Assembly: GCA_963921825.1 (NCBI GenBank) | Contig: OY997590.1 | Coordinates: 39,759,039-39,823,038, forward strand | Direction: 5' to 3' | DNA length: 64,000 nucleotides | Source of the DNA: Erodium maritimum | Lineage: Eukaryota > Streptophyta > Magnoliopsida > Geraniales > Geraniaceae | Shown here: positions 11,826 to 23,097 of the stretch, one piece after another | Position numbering within the stretch: position 1 is the first letter of the stretch | How the letters are laid out: each line of letters opens with the position of its first letter | Notes under the pieces: generated by a model | What the model was told of the DNA's origin: nothing | What the model saw: only the letters and a program-made list of their open reading frames with translations | The model's database searches: none | Made by a program: the position numbers and the translations under genes

Positions 11826-12900
11826 GTTTTTTTTTTATCAACAATTTTTTATAAAACATCAAATATTTCGAAGTGAAAGGAGAGGACAAAATAATGACGA
11901 ATCAACCCTCAATACACACAAGGGCACTGACAAAATAGTAGAGTCTTAGAATAGTCCCAACAAGGGGAGGAAACCAGAGAAATGGTTTCAGTACCAGATA
12001 TAACCAACATAAAGCAAATAGAACCCAACAAGTGCTTAGAGTACCGAACATCATCGAACCCTAAAAAAGACTACCAAGAAGAGCAATAAAACAATCGAGG
12101 TCTAATAACACAGGTTTAACAAACTTGAAGCTCCAACTAAAAACCAAGGTCTGAGATACTTGGATTTTACATACTAGAAGCCCAAATAAACCTCTGGACA
12201 TCAAAATCTAGCCTTAAAACGAACAAGTAAAAAGAAATCTATCTCATCGAGACAATATACTTAGCGAGTAAAATAGACACCGACACGCTATCAGTCAACA
12301 CTACTGAACAGTAGATATAATCCGGTGCTCAAAGCCACCGAAACACTTAAACCCTAAAACTAAATCCAACGATTTCAATATAGGTCAAAGACCCAAACCA
12401 TCTGCCGGGGTCAACACCCCAACCGACGAGCCCCACGCCAACAAAAGACGGGAAACTATGAAATCAGACTAAATCTAGTACAGTGAAAAGAGGAAAGCTT
12501 AGAACAAGAACGAATTAAGGCAAAGAAAGAGGGTCTTACCAAAGACCATGTCTTGAATTGTCAATCTGCTGAAACTCCTTGAGATAGGCCTACCACCTTC
12601 CCGAACCAGCCACACAAAATCTAAGCTAGACAATCCTGGAGAAACCAACAGACAAGGTCATCGTCCAGTAAAGCGACACACAAGTGATATGAGGGAAAAA
12701 GCCCAGAGCTGCAACGATCCGCTCCAAAATAGTGAAGAAACGATTCCTATTAATTTTGAAGAAAATACTTGGCCTTGGTTGCGTTTTCTAATGCGACATT
12801 TCTACTTGGAGGCTACATAGTCACATAGATGGGAGTTCGTTATTGAAGGTGAGACGACCATAAAACGCAAATAGGAAGGGATATGGCGTGAGAGGTTTAT
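11826..12900 (-). mobile_element. LINE-like non-autonomous retroelement, minus strand
   Basis: A run of ten T after AAAACTTG at about 11828 marks the poly(A) end of a minus-strand insertion. Read on that strand, the body ends in a T/G-rich 3' region with TTGTTGATAAAAAAAA, a tail wording found in neighbouring elements. There is no long open frame. I found no target duplication, and the 5' end near 12900 is approximate. Confidence 0.45.
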
Positions 12901-14060
12901 CATGGATTGTTGAAGTTTTATTGGATCCAATAAAAGCCCAAAGGCCAACTACAAAGCGAAGCCCATATAATCCTTTTTGTTTAAATCCATGATAGATCCC
13001 GGGTTATACATGGAAAATGAACAGTCTTATACCACCAAGCTATTTTTCTTTTAGTTAAGGTAGCCATAGCTACCCTTATCACCCTATTGATCCTTCATTG
13101 CATCGACGGTGCTTTGCCTCATTGTCACCACTATCGTCTTTCCCAAGATTCGTCTCGTCTCCCTGTCTAGATAAGTCTCTCATCATGTGTTCATGTCTCC
13201 TCCCTAGTGTCGTCTCCAATGTTGTCGCCCCCAACGCCACCAACGTCGCCGCCTCCCCCACCACCAGTGTCATCGCCCTCCCCCATCATCGCTCCCGATT
13301 TAGCACTACCACCTCCTCCACTGCCACCACTGCCACCTCTTCCTCTACCACTAGAGTCGGCATTGTCATCTCTTCCACCTTCACTACTACCAACGACACA
13401 ACCTCTATAGCCACCAACGCTGCCACCCTTCCCCACCATCATTCACATGAAGCACCATCACCTCCGTTGCCACAAAATCCGCCACCATATCCTCCATTTC
13501 CGCCTCTATCGGATGCCTATTTACTACCCCTTTACTATGAATATATTGAGATCCTATATCTCCTCAGTCACTCGCCAATCATACACGTTCATCGGAGGCC
13601 CGACCTTAGATCTAGCACTATAATTGTTGCACTCCGATCAGTCGGAGACTCCGTGTAGGGACGCTCTATCTCCATCCGTTGGATCGGGACCTCGACACCC
13701 ATTCAGAGTAAGGTAGAACGGAATCAGCAGTTGATCCTGTCGACAGAAGCAGGTGAAAACTCAGCGCCCCAACCCCATTCGTTGGATCAGAAGCCTCCCC
13801 TATTTCCCGATGTTATCCTAGATGCTCAATATTCCCCTAGTTGCCCCTAAAAAGTATCTCCCAAGAGACTAGTGTGTTTCTCAGATACCACGAGTATTTT
13901 TAGGTCGATTCAGGAACGGTGCGAAATACGCTACGATCATGCGCCTATCGTCACAAAATCTACCTATCAATTATCACCAGAACTTGATATTTCGTTATAA
14001 AATTAATGTATAACATACATTGTTCAAGACTATGTATCACCATTTTCAATTCTCTAAATT
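12901..14060. other. Low-complexity and unassigned DNA
   Basis: From about 13200 to 13500 the plus strand is a C-rich, imperfect ACC/CCT/CCA trinucleotide tract that is open in several frames on both strands, giving Pro-, Thr- or Gly-rich translations. These are composition effects, not genes. From 13660 to 13960 the sequence is GC-moderate and resembles the 5' part of other retroelements here, but no family is assigned. Confidence 0.5.
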
Positions 14061-16035
14061 ATCTTATTTTTTGAACGAATGGTGCAATTTTATTACTTGA
14101 AAAAGATTACATTATCGGGCCTCGGGGAACAGGCTCCCCGACCGCCAGAAGGTCAGTTTTAGCGACCAATGGTCCTTTGATCCTTGTAATATCATAACCG
14201 TCACAGACGGTATTTTGACGTCCCTTGGGCAATGAGATCCTTTGAATAGCAGAACCGTCACAGACGGTATGTTGACGCCCCTTGGGCACTGAAAGAAGAC
14301 GGTATCGGAGATCCTGTGGGACCTCAACGGTAATAAGATGCCTCTTGGGAAAAGAGAGCAGCGGATGAGGAGGAGCGGGGTACCGGAGATCCTAAGGGAC
14401 CTCAACAGTAATGGTGATAGTGGGAGGCAAAGCATCGCCTAGGGACCCCTCCCAGGGCCAGTCCCTTGGGCACTGGATTCTTCTACAAAGATGAAGACAG
14501 AAAAAATAACAAAGACCCACTCGATTAGCCAGATCAATAATCGAGAGAGGGGTCGAGGGAGACGCCGTGGTAGAGGCCAGGGAAGAGGGGGTTTTAGGGA
14601 CGACAGTGACGCCTTCAGTCTTTTCAATGATTTTTTGGATAATGAAAAAAATATTTTGAAAGTATATATACTACTACTTACGGTTAATGTTATCATATGT
14701 CATCAAATTCGGATGGGTTGGTCCAACCCGGTGAACCGACCCATAATCCGGACGGGCGGGTTCAAAGGTCTTTTTTGACCCGGGGCCGAGAGTGGGTTAA
14801 ATTTTTTGAACCTAGTCACTCTGGGTCGGTTCAAAATTTGGTCACGGGGCCGGGGCCCGGCCCATGGACACCCCTACTCGCTGGCCACTCTTCCCCTCTG
14901 GTGTTGTCACCGGCACCAGAACTCCATCCCTCCCTCCTCCCCCTGTAGAGGACGATGACATTCCAATAGGCCGAGAGCCGAGGAAACCTCTACCTCTTCC
15001 CCTAAGCCCTCCCGGATCGTTCCCCTGACACGCAGCAATCGAACCAGCAGAGAACCTCCCCTGAGGACTTATTCCCCATCCAAGGCAGGGACCCGGGTTA
15101 GGTAATGGGTCCAGGGATACTCCGGCCCCCACCCCCGATACCCTCCCATATTAGGTAATGGATCCAAGGACAAAAGGTCCCGGTCATGCGCACCGGCCAC
15201 CCTTGACCACTCTAGGTACCGTGCTCTCCCAAGTCGCGGTCTAGGCCCCGTCACCGTAGACCTCCAAAACAAACCTCTACGGGCCAGTGGAAAGTACTCG
15301 TACGGAAAACGAGAATGTGATGGTAGGACTGTCGTGCATGTAGCATGGCAGACCCGATTGCTCCTCCATTCCGGTTCATGAGGGCGCCAAACCTGAACCC
15401 TAGGTCGGCCCAGCCTCGCTTCCCGAGAAACCGCCCAGGACGGGAAGTTCGGTGGAAGAAGCCATGACTGGCGTCCACGCCCTCCTCTTCCCATCGGACC
15501 CAGAGCAAGGTCATGGGTCAACCGTTCCTCCCGACACCGCGCCCTTGGAAATCGAGAAGGCGAGGAGAGCAAAGCAGGAACCCGAAACTGACGCCCACAC
15601 TCTCCACACTTCACCGGACTCAGAGCATGGTCATGGGTCGACGAGCCAGCCACTAAACTCGGCCTTAAACGCCCCTGGATAGCGCCTCGACCCCACGAGG
15701 AGGCCCAGGGACACTCCTTCATAAAACCCCGACGCGGGTGAGGAGAGCCCAGACGTCCACGCCATCGGACCTTCGCCAGGACACCACCGCTATTGTGTCT
15801 CATGGAAGGCGAGAATGCAGAGGATGTCGTGGCCGTGGGACGATTAAAAAGCCATGGCTCCGGCCCGGTCTTCGAGGGGGTATGCAAGGTTACAGGAATG
15901 GATGGGAAAGAACCAAACGGTGTCGACAGGTTGTCGGCGACAGACACAAAAGTAGACATAAACTAGGGTTTGACTCGACAGACGCGAGGAGGGGGTCTCG
16001 ACAGAAACGAGTGGATTCTATGATTGATTTTTTTT
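14061..16035 (-). mobile_element. LINE-like retroelement, minus strand, with hAT-like insertion
   Basis: Read on the minus strand the 3' end at about 14055-14100 has AAAATTGCACCATTCG before a short A-run. The 5' part (15069-15959) is GC-rich with a long open frame that shares the THDLALG phrase with the element at 9792-11477, so the two are related. A unit of about 60 bp (ACCGTCACAGACGGTAT and neighbours) is repeated between 14180 and 14300. The block near 14640-14876 has a different character and ends like a hAT transposon. Ends and duplication are not resolved. Confidence 0.45.
14640..14876. mobile_element. Terminal part of a hAT-like element
   Basis: Read from the right, the block begins TAGGGGTGTCCATGGGCCGG and continues with repeated GGGTC and GGGTTC wording (subterminal motifs). 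Plant hAT elements of the Ac/Tag1 kind commonly start TAGGGGTG followed by GGCCGGG-rich subterminal repeats. The opposite terminus and an 8-bp duplication were not found, so this is a fragment or one end only. Confidence 0.45.
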
Positions 16036-16408
16036 AGAGACATATAACGTGTTATTCATTCGACTTCTTTATTAATGAATTTTATGGGTAAATTACAAAT
16101 GCATACCCTTAAGTATGCCCGTTTAACCGATGCATACCCTTAAGTTTAAACTTAACCGATGCATACCCTAAAGTTTTTTTTATTAACAGATAACCCCTTC
16201 CGTCAGTCAGATCCGTTAGTTTACTGTTCATTTTTTCAAAAATACCCAAAATGCCCTCAACACTGTTCATTTTTTATATATTTTTTAAATGAAAATTAAA
16301 TTAATAATAAAAAATAAATAAATACTAATAAATACTAAACCCTAACATAACCAAAAATCAGATACGCCGTGTGAGATGGGTTCCCCCTCTATCCTTCCCC
16401 CTCTTCTC

Positions 16409-18145
16409 TGTTGTGACCTTATGTCAACATTGTAATCTATGTGTTTTGATGATGACAAGTATGCATATATTTATTCAAGATCAAATAACTCTCCCATATG
16501 TTTGTTTTTTCAAACCAAACTCATTTTACAAAAGTTCTATTATTTTTGATACATGTGTTTTTCGGATTTTTCAAGACAGCAATTTTGGTTGCATTTGAGG
16601 TAACTTTTAAAAATCATATCAAATTCATTTCTTTATCAAATTACTATTTCTTTGATGTTTTAGAAACCACTGTGAGTCTACTTTTTAATGCATAAACTGT
16701 TTCGTCATTTTCATACTCCATCAGAGAGTAATGGACAGAAAAGTGAGTAGATATCAAATCTGCCAGAACAGGTAAAGCAGATTTTCTTGGCTGTCTTTCT
16801 TGATTAAACTGGGATTATCTACCCGGTAATAATAGACCTATGCTATACCATTGGAAATATATATGAGTCTATTTTCTAACCCAACTGACCTTATTTGATT
16901 TGGATTCTTGTGGAAAAAGTTATGCTCATTTGAACAAGCAAATGTCAAAGCTGAAATTTCTGGCAACAAGCATGCTCATCATCTACTTGTGTCCAATGAA
17001 GTTGTGCACGAAATTTAAATCTCCAACGACATTTTCAGACCTTCAATGATGATCAAGAAAGGGTATGGAAGATTCAAAATGTCTACTTTGAAAGGGTTCA
17101 AGTCCTACCAATAGGATTCTTGTAAGTATGATCATTAAGATATGGTTTGGCTAGCTCATCACTCAATCTCTCTTCCCTTGTTCAAAAATCTGATTTCTCT
17201 TGATTATTCAATCCTTTTTTATTCATTCAAATTGATTTTGAAAAGAGAAAAGTCATCATTTTAATCTTGAAATGTGTTAAGGACATTTCTTGTCAAAACA
17301 TGACACTTGACTTTACACTCAAGTATTTCTTCCAACAACTTTTTTTTTGAATTATCAAGTGCCAAGTTTTTGTCTATAAAAGCCCTCATTTTTTTCTTCA
17401 TTTCAAGACACAACACTTCTACTATTTCTCTACAAAAATTCAGCACAAAGTTCTTCTTCATCTTTGAGAGAAAAATCATCTTGAGAGCTCTATTCTTCTT
17501 TGTTCAAGAAATTGTTTTCAAAGTCATGAACTAATAGTTTCATATCTTTTGATCTTTGAAAAACATATATTCTTATTGTTATATCTCTTCTTGAACATGT
17601 TATGCTCTCTTTGTAAACTATTTTGAAATCCTCTTCTCTCAAAATCATCTTGAGCTAAGACTTACATATCTTGAAATCATATATAGCTTGCTTGTACTTC
17701 ATCTTTATATTTTGATTGTAGTTGAGACATTGTGTTTATTCTATATAAGATTAAACACATTGTATTGTTGACTCTTGGTGAGTTGACCTCAATTGTAGGC
17801 TAGAAAAAGGGTGTTGTAGTTGGTTGCAGGATTTGTTCTTGCAAAGTGTTGTAGTGGTTGCAAGATTTGTTCTTTCTTCTCATTTGGTGTTGTAAATTGC
17901 AAGATTAGTTCTTGTGAGACTTTGTAACATTTACTATAAGTTAGTAAAAGGCCGAACTCTAAGTGAGTTCTTTAGTGTGGACGTAGCAACTCTAAGGAGA
18001 GTTATGAACCACGTATATCTTGTGTTGGCTTTCTCTATCTTGCTATCTTTGCTTATTGTTTAAATTTCCGAATTTATTTTTAAGTTGCTATATTTTGTAA
18101 TCAATCTATTCACCCCCCTCTAGATTGATTCCATGGGACCTAACA
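16409..18145 (+). mobile_element. Solo LTR, Ty1/copia type, inside the Mutator-like element
   Basis: Begins TGTTGTGACC and ends GGGACCTAACA, with the 5-bp duplication TTCTC at 16404-16408 and 18146-18150. The early phrase GTGTTTTGATGATGACAAG and the late phrase ATTCACCCCCCTCTAGATTG are characteristic of Tork/SIRE-like copia LTRs. Length is 1737 bp. No internal region is present, so it is a solo LTR left by recombination between two LTRs. It is younger than the Mutator-like element that it interrupts. Confidence 0.85.
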
Positions 18146-18157
18146 TTCTCGACCTTC

Positions 18158-18260
18158 TTCCTTGCGCGAAGGCCCTGCGAGGAGATCTGGTGAGCACGAA
18201 GGACCTGCGAGGAGATCTGGTGAGCGCGAAGGACCTTCTTCCTTGCGCGAAGGACCTTCG
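18158..18260 (+). repeat. Tandem direct repeats in a GC-rich segment
   Basis: Units containing CTGCGAGGAGATCTGGTGAG and CTTCCTTGCGCGAAGG are repeated two or three times in a row. The surrounding open frame (18133-18480) has no recognisable domain. Confidence 0.7.
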
Positions 18261-19439
18261 TGCTCTCTGTTTCCGGCGATGGATGGGTTCCGGTGATGGA
18301 AGGACGTCCCGGCCATGGTTGGAGGTTGAAGCTTGTCTCGAGGTGTCGCCGGATTTGTGGCTGCTCGGGTGGTTTGAGGCTGCTCGACTTTGGGCTTCTG
18401 ACCTTCCAATCTGGAAAATTTTCCAGATCTACTCGGTTCCGGCTTTAGACCTTCCAATCTCGAGTTCTTTCTCGATTTGAGAAATTTTTTTGTTCAGATC
18501 TACTCGGTTCCGATCTGAACTCGAGTTACGCCGGAGGGATTTGTTCGGCCAAATCGAAGAGGCACGACCAATCCCGTGTCGCTGTTCATCCTCGACCGAG
18601 CTCGAGCCACAACCTCCCTCGCAGTGCAAATTAAAAATCATGTTGTTTTGGGTTTTTTTTGTTTGATTGATTCCAACCGAGACTTCTAGGTTGGGGTTAA
18701 GTCTGATTTTTTTTTTCATTTCTGGGTTTGTTCATCGTTTTAATCTGGAAATCGTAAAAAGATAGTGTTAAACTAGAAATCATAAAAAAAATCTTGTTAA
18801 TATGGAAATCTGAAAAAGAAAAAAAATACTAATCTTGTTAATTTTAGGATAAAATATTAATTATTAAACAATAATTATTATTATTTTATGAAAATAAATA
18901 AAAAAATTAAGAAAAGAAAAGAATATTAAAATTACAAAACTATTTTTTAAATGAAACTATTTTTAAAATAATTTTTTAATAAGAAATAATTTATTTTTTC
19001 AGTTTTATTAAAAATTTTTTATATATAATTTATTTTGAATAAGAAGATGTAGATAGGTTTAAATAAATAAATTAAAAAACAGAAAATTAAAAAAATATGA
19101 AAAAAATTAAAAAAATTAATCTGAATATTGTAAATAAAGATTTGGAATTAAAAACAGAAAATTAAAAAAAATATAAACAAAAGAAAAGATTATAGAAAGG
19201 AAAAAAGAATTAAAAACTGAATTATGGCAGGTTGTGTAATATACAAGGGTAGTTGAGGATATTTTGGTCTTTTTACACTTTATTGTTACAGTCTGACTGA
19301 CGGAAGGGATTATCTGTTAATAAACAAAAATTTAGGGTATGCATCGGTTACGTTTAAACTTAAGGGTTAAACGAGCATACTTAAGGGTATGCATTTGTAA
19401 TTTACCCGAATTCTATTTTGTACGCAAAAAGAGTTAATT

Positions 19440-20137
19440 ACGAGTACACTTGTTTTTTATATTTGGACTCGAAGCCATAAGGGCCTTTTTATGTTGGGCT
19501 TGTGGCCCATTTATCCTAAGTTCCTTTGGCACGTGTTTGCCGACGCAGTGTCAAAGCCTAAACCTCAAAATGCACAACTATCCTTCTTCTTCTTCTTCCT
19601 CCTCCAAGTCCAACCCTTCTTCTTCAGCTCGAAGGTTCCTCCGTTACATCATTCGACGTCACTTCCGATCTACCTGCTGCTCTCCCGTACGTACACTCTT
19701 CTCTTTCCTCTTCTCGCTCAATTGATCCGATACTTCACAGGTCACTCTGTGAATGATTTCTTCTCTTTTTTCGAGCCACTCTTTACTCATGGCTTCCTCA
19801 ACATTGTCACTCTATGGCTTGCTCTGAGCCGCCAATTGGACTGCACAGACCATTTGGGCTATGTTGATGAGTGGAAATGGTTTAGGGTTTGTTATTCACA
19901 TGATTCTAGCTACAAATTTGCATTTGATCAACAGTTTTGTGTACTGGGCTTCTTTTCTTTTGCAGATTTTCAATGTTGTTTTTATAAACATGCTTTTTCC
20001 TTCAAGTTAGAGCTTCCTTCTGCGTTGGCTTCGAGGGACTAATGCTCCAGACTTTGGTGTTTACTGAGATCAGCTTTTGATGCCCTGTGTGTTTCTTTAA
20101 AGTAACTGCCTCAAATTCTGGATAGCTCTGAAGAAAT
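19440..20137 (+). promoter_or_regulatory. Probable promoter and 5' untranslated region of the F-box gene
   Basis: Near 19493-19514 are TGGGCTT and TGGCCCAT, site II-like elements common in plant housekeeping promoters. From about 19570 a pyrimidine-rich (CTT/TCC) leader typical of plant 5' UTRs follows, with a donor-like site CCC|GTACGT at about 19687. Short upstream frames occur in the leader. A further intron appears to begin right after the ATG at 20138-20140. The transcription start was not located. Confidence 0.4.
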
Positions 20138-22426
20138 ATGGTAAATTTGATCCCTTTGTTAGTTGGATACTGCAAATGAGTTGCTATTCCTCAGTTAGTG
20201 CACCATGTTGTAGAATGAGATTGAATGAACTGAACAAGGATATGGATATGAATTGGTTTCACATAGTAAACATAGTTGATTGTTCACTAGACTTTTATAT
20301 CAGATTGTTGTGTGCAAACACTAACAAATACAAGCAAGTATTTTCACTTTAGCATATACCTATATGTTCTGTCCCATTTTCCGTTATCTCCATAATTTTA
20401 TGTTCCCTACATTGATTACTTATTTCCTTCACAAAATGCTATCTTTCAGAATGCTCACATTGATTGAGTGGCCATATTATATTAGGCTTGCAAGTATGAT
20501 CAAATTTTTAGGAGCAATTTCTAATATGTCACTGTGTTGATCGGGATTTTTTTTTCTTTTGTTAGAGGAATATGAATGAAGAATCGCTTATAATTTTATG
20601 CCCACCATCTCTCTCTCACACGCGCGCGCGCGCGCGCACACACACACACAAACACTACATTCTCATTCTTTACTGTTGGTATCTGAATATTTTCTTTCAT
20701 GAATATTTCAGAAGCAGAGAGAACACGTCAAGATCCCTTGTAAAACAGAGTTGGAGGTCGACAAAATCAGCAATCTACCGGGTCATATCATAGAACAAAT
20801 TCTGTCGCGGCTGTCAATTAGGGACGCAGCTAGGACAAGCATTCTGTCTCACAAGTGGAGGTACAAATGGGCCTTGCTTCCTCATCTTGTCTTTGACAAT
20901 CAGTGTGTTTCTGTTTCTTCCCAAGAGCCAACAGTTTCCAAGAATAAACTCCTGAGTATCATTGATCATGTCCTCTTACTTCACAACGGTCCAATCTATA
21001 AGTTCAAGCTTTCTCATCGAGATCTTCTTGGTGTTAGTGACATTGATCGGTGGATTCTTCATCTATCGAGAAGATCCATCAAAGAACTAGTACTTGAAAT
21101 CTGGAAAGGGCAACGATACAAGATGCCTTCTTGTTTATTTTCTCTCCAAGGTTTGATTCATTTGGAGCTATTCAATTGTTTGCTAAAACCTCCATCAACT
21201 ATCAAAGGATTCAGGAGTTTGAAGAGTCTTGATCTTCAGCATGTTACCCTGACTCAAGATGTGTTTGAAGATCTGATTTCTGGTTGCCCTCTGCTTGAGA
21301 GGTTGACCTTGATGAACTTCGAGGGTTTCAGTAATCTGAATATTGATGCACCAAATCTGCAATTCTTTGATGTTGGAGGTGCTTTCAGAGATGTTACTTT
21401 TCAGAATAGCTTCCAGTTGGCCACTATTTCTATTGGATTGTATGCTGATGTCGCAAATGACCAAACTCAACCCCCTATTAATTCTAGCACTCTGCTCAAG
21501 TTTTTTGCCCATCTCCCTCATATCCGAAGGCTTGAAGTTCAGAGTTACTTCTTAAAGGTAAATGTCTCCACTGCTGATAAAAGGGTTATTAGGTATACAA
21601 CATTTTTCTTAAATGGTTACTTTTGTTTTTTCCTGATCATAAAAGCATTACGAAAACCCGAGAAAATACATCATTTCTTTGATTCTTCTGTGATACAAAA
21701 GTTTGATGTGAATCACAGTGAATATACTCCAATCTTGGCAGATGTCATGCCAATGTGCTCTGGTAATAAAAAAAAAAGTTGATTGATGCCATTTCTGTGT
21801 TTTGTCTGCTTCAGTATCTTGCTGTTGGTTTTGTGCCAAGAAGACTGCCTAACCCATGTATTGATCTCAATTATCTTTCCATTCACATCAACTTCAATGA
21901 TACGAAGGAGATTATAACTGCTCTGTGCCTCTTAAGAAGTTCCCCAAATTTGCAAGAACTTGAAATACTGGTGAGTTTCTGTGGGACCTTACAGTTTGCA
22001 CATGTATAGTTATTGCCATTATTCATGTTTATATTATGCTGCACAGGCTGCACTTGTATAGATAATGTAGAAGTAGAGTATGTGAGAAGTAGTGATAGCA
22101 CTATTTAGCACTATTAGAGAGAGTTGTGATTTGATCTCTATTGTATGCAGGCTCGCCCTGAGGAACAGGCAGGTCCATTATCCAACTTGTGGGAAGACGG
22201 GCATGGGAGCTGCTTATTTGGCCAACTGAGGCTTGTGAAAGTAATTGGCATTGGCGGTGCAAAACAGGAGCTGAGTTTCATAAAGCTTTTGCTTTCGACT
22301 ACACCTGCACTTGAGAGGATGAATGTGAAACCTGCATCCACCAATGGAGGGATGGAGTTGATGAAAGAGTTACTCAGGTTCCGCCGAGCATCAGTTCAGG
22401 CCGAAATCATTTACCTTGACCCTTAA
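20138..22426 (+). CDS. F-box/FBD/LRR-repeat protein, At1g13570-like
   Basis: Predicted exons: 20138-20140, 20712-21557, 21815-21970, 22151-22426, giving about 426 residues, close to the family's ~416. The F-box is at residues ~19-60 (ISNLPGHIIEQILSRLSIRD, LSHKWRYKW), followed by leucine-rich repeats (LELFNCLLKPP, LKSLDLQHVTLT, CPLLERLTL) and a C-terminal FBD-like region ending VQAEIIYLDP. F-box proteins bind SKP1 through this motif and bring substrates to SCF ubiquitin ligases; the substrate here is unknown. The F-box exon has no in-frame ATG: it opens after TTTCAG at 20711 with KQREHVKIPCKTELEVD. The ATG at 20138-20140, directly followed by GTAAAT, joins in frame and gives MKQRE, a start I recall for relatives. 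All introns are GT-AG and no lesion is seen. Confidence 0.85.
20617..20653. repeat. (CG)n(CA)n alternating purine-pyrimidine microsatellite
   Basis: An uninterrupted run of CG repeats passes into CA repeats inside the first coding-region intron of the F-box gene, about 60 bp before the splice acceptor of exon 2. Such alternating tracts can adopt Z-DNA. Confidence 0.9.
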
Positions 22427-23097
22427 ATTCATTCAAGAACTCGCATGTATCTTCAAGACAATGTTGTCTTTCTTGTAAATTTCCTGCAAGCTTTTATCAG
22501 GTAAATATTTTTATTTCTAATATATGTTGTACAATTCATCCAACACTTGATAGCCATTTGGAACCTGGTTGAGAGTTGATTTTTGTTTACTGGAACAAAA
22601 AAAAGAACAGGAGACGTTGAAAAATGATGGTTCCATAATGAAAGAAATTAAAATAGAATGAAATTGAATATGAAGTGGTGGAACAAAAACAATTTTTTTT
22701 GGATATCAATTGGAACAAGAAGATGAATAATAAATATTCTGAATAGTAATGACAATTTTCTTGCCCAAGCAAAAGTAAGCATGTTTGGGTCGGAATTGTT
22801 GACTGGGGAGAAGCCTAAAATGTAAAGTTAAAAAGTGGGCTGCATCAGCCGGCAAGTTACCAACCATTCTAAGCTCCAATTAATGAGCAGTTGCAGAGAA
22901 TATGTGAAGAGTGTACATGGAAGTTAGCACCATCTACTCTTCTCTCCCATTCTGTTTCCAATGAATACCTAAGGTTCCAAGTTGGTGTTGCAGCTGATCC
23001 TTCTCTGAAACCAACATAACTGTTAGCTAACCACCTTTCAAACAAGCCCAATCCTTAAAACCCCCAAACCCTGGTTTGGTTCTCACAGCGCAGCAAC
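22427..23097. other. F-box gene 3' end, then promoter region of the MATE gene
   Basis: The first ~150 bp after the F-box stop codon are T-rich and probably the 3' UTR. Between 22600 and 22800 the sequence is A-rich with no feature. The stretch 22990-23097 (CCCAAACCCTGG and leader) is the likely 5' UTR of the MATE gene. No TATA box was recognised with confidence. Confidence 0.45.

Larger units (their letters stand above)
16086..19407. mobile_element. Mutator-like element with long terminal inverted repeats, no transposase
   Basis: The left end GGGTAAATTACAAATGCATA (16086 on) is the inverted copy of the right end (to 19407). The match covers about 165 bp including AACCGATGCATACCCT and CCTTCCGTCAGTCAGA. 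It is flanked by a near-perfect 9-bp duplication, GAATTTTAT (16077-16085) and GAATTCTAT (19408-19416). The interior includes a copia-type solo LTR (16409-18145), a short GC-rich segment (18150-18640) and a very AT-rich stretch (18700-19240). No transposase frame is present, so mobilisation would need a helper. The gene-like GC-rich segment may be captured DNA. Confidence 0.85.

Noticed and set aside
13098-13658. Long overlapping open frames on both strands, with Pro-rich and Gly-rich translations
   Set aside because: The DNA is an imperfect C-rich trinucleotide tract that stays open in several frames at once; no domain, start context or splice signal supports a gene.
15069-15959. 296-residue minus-strand open frame
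   Set aside because: Same kind of GC-rich retroelement front as at 10827; it shares only the THDLALG repeat phrase and shows no protein family feature.
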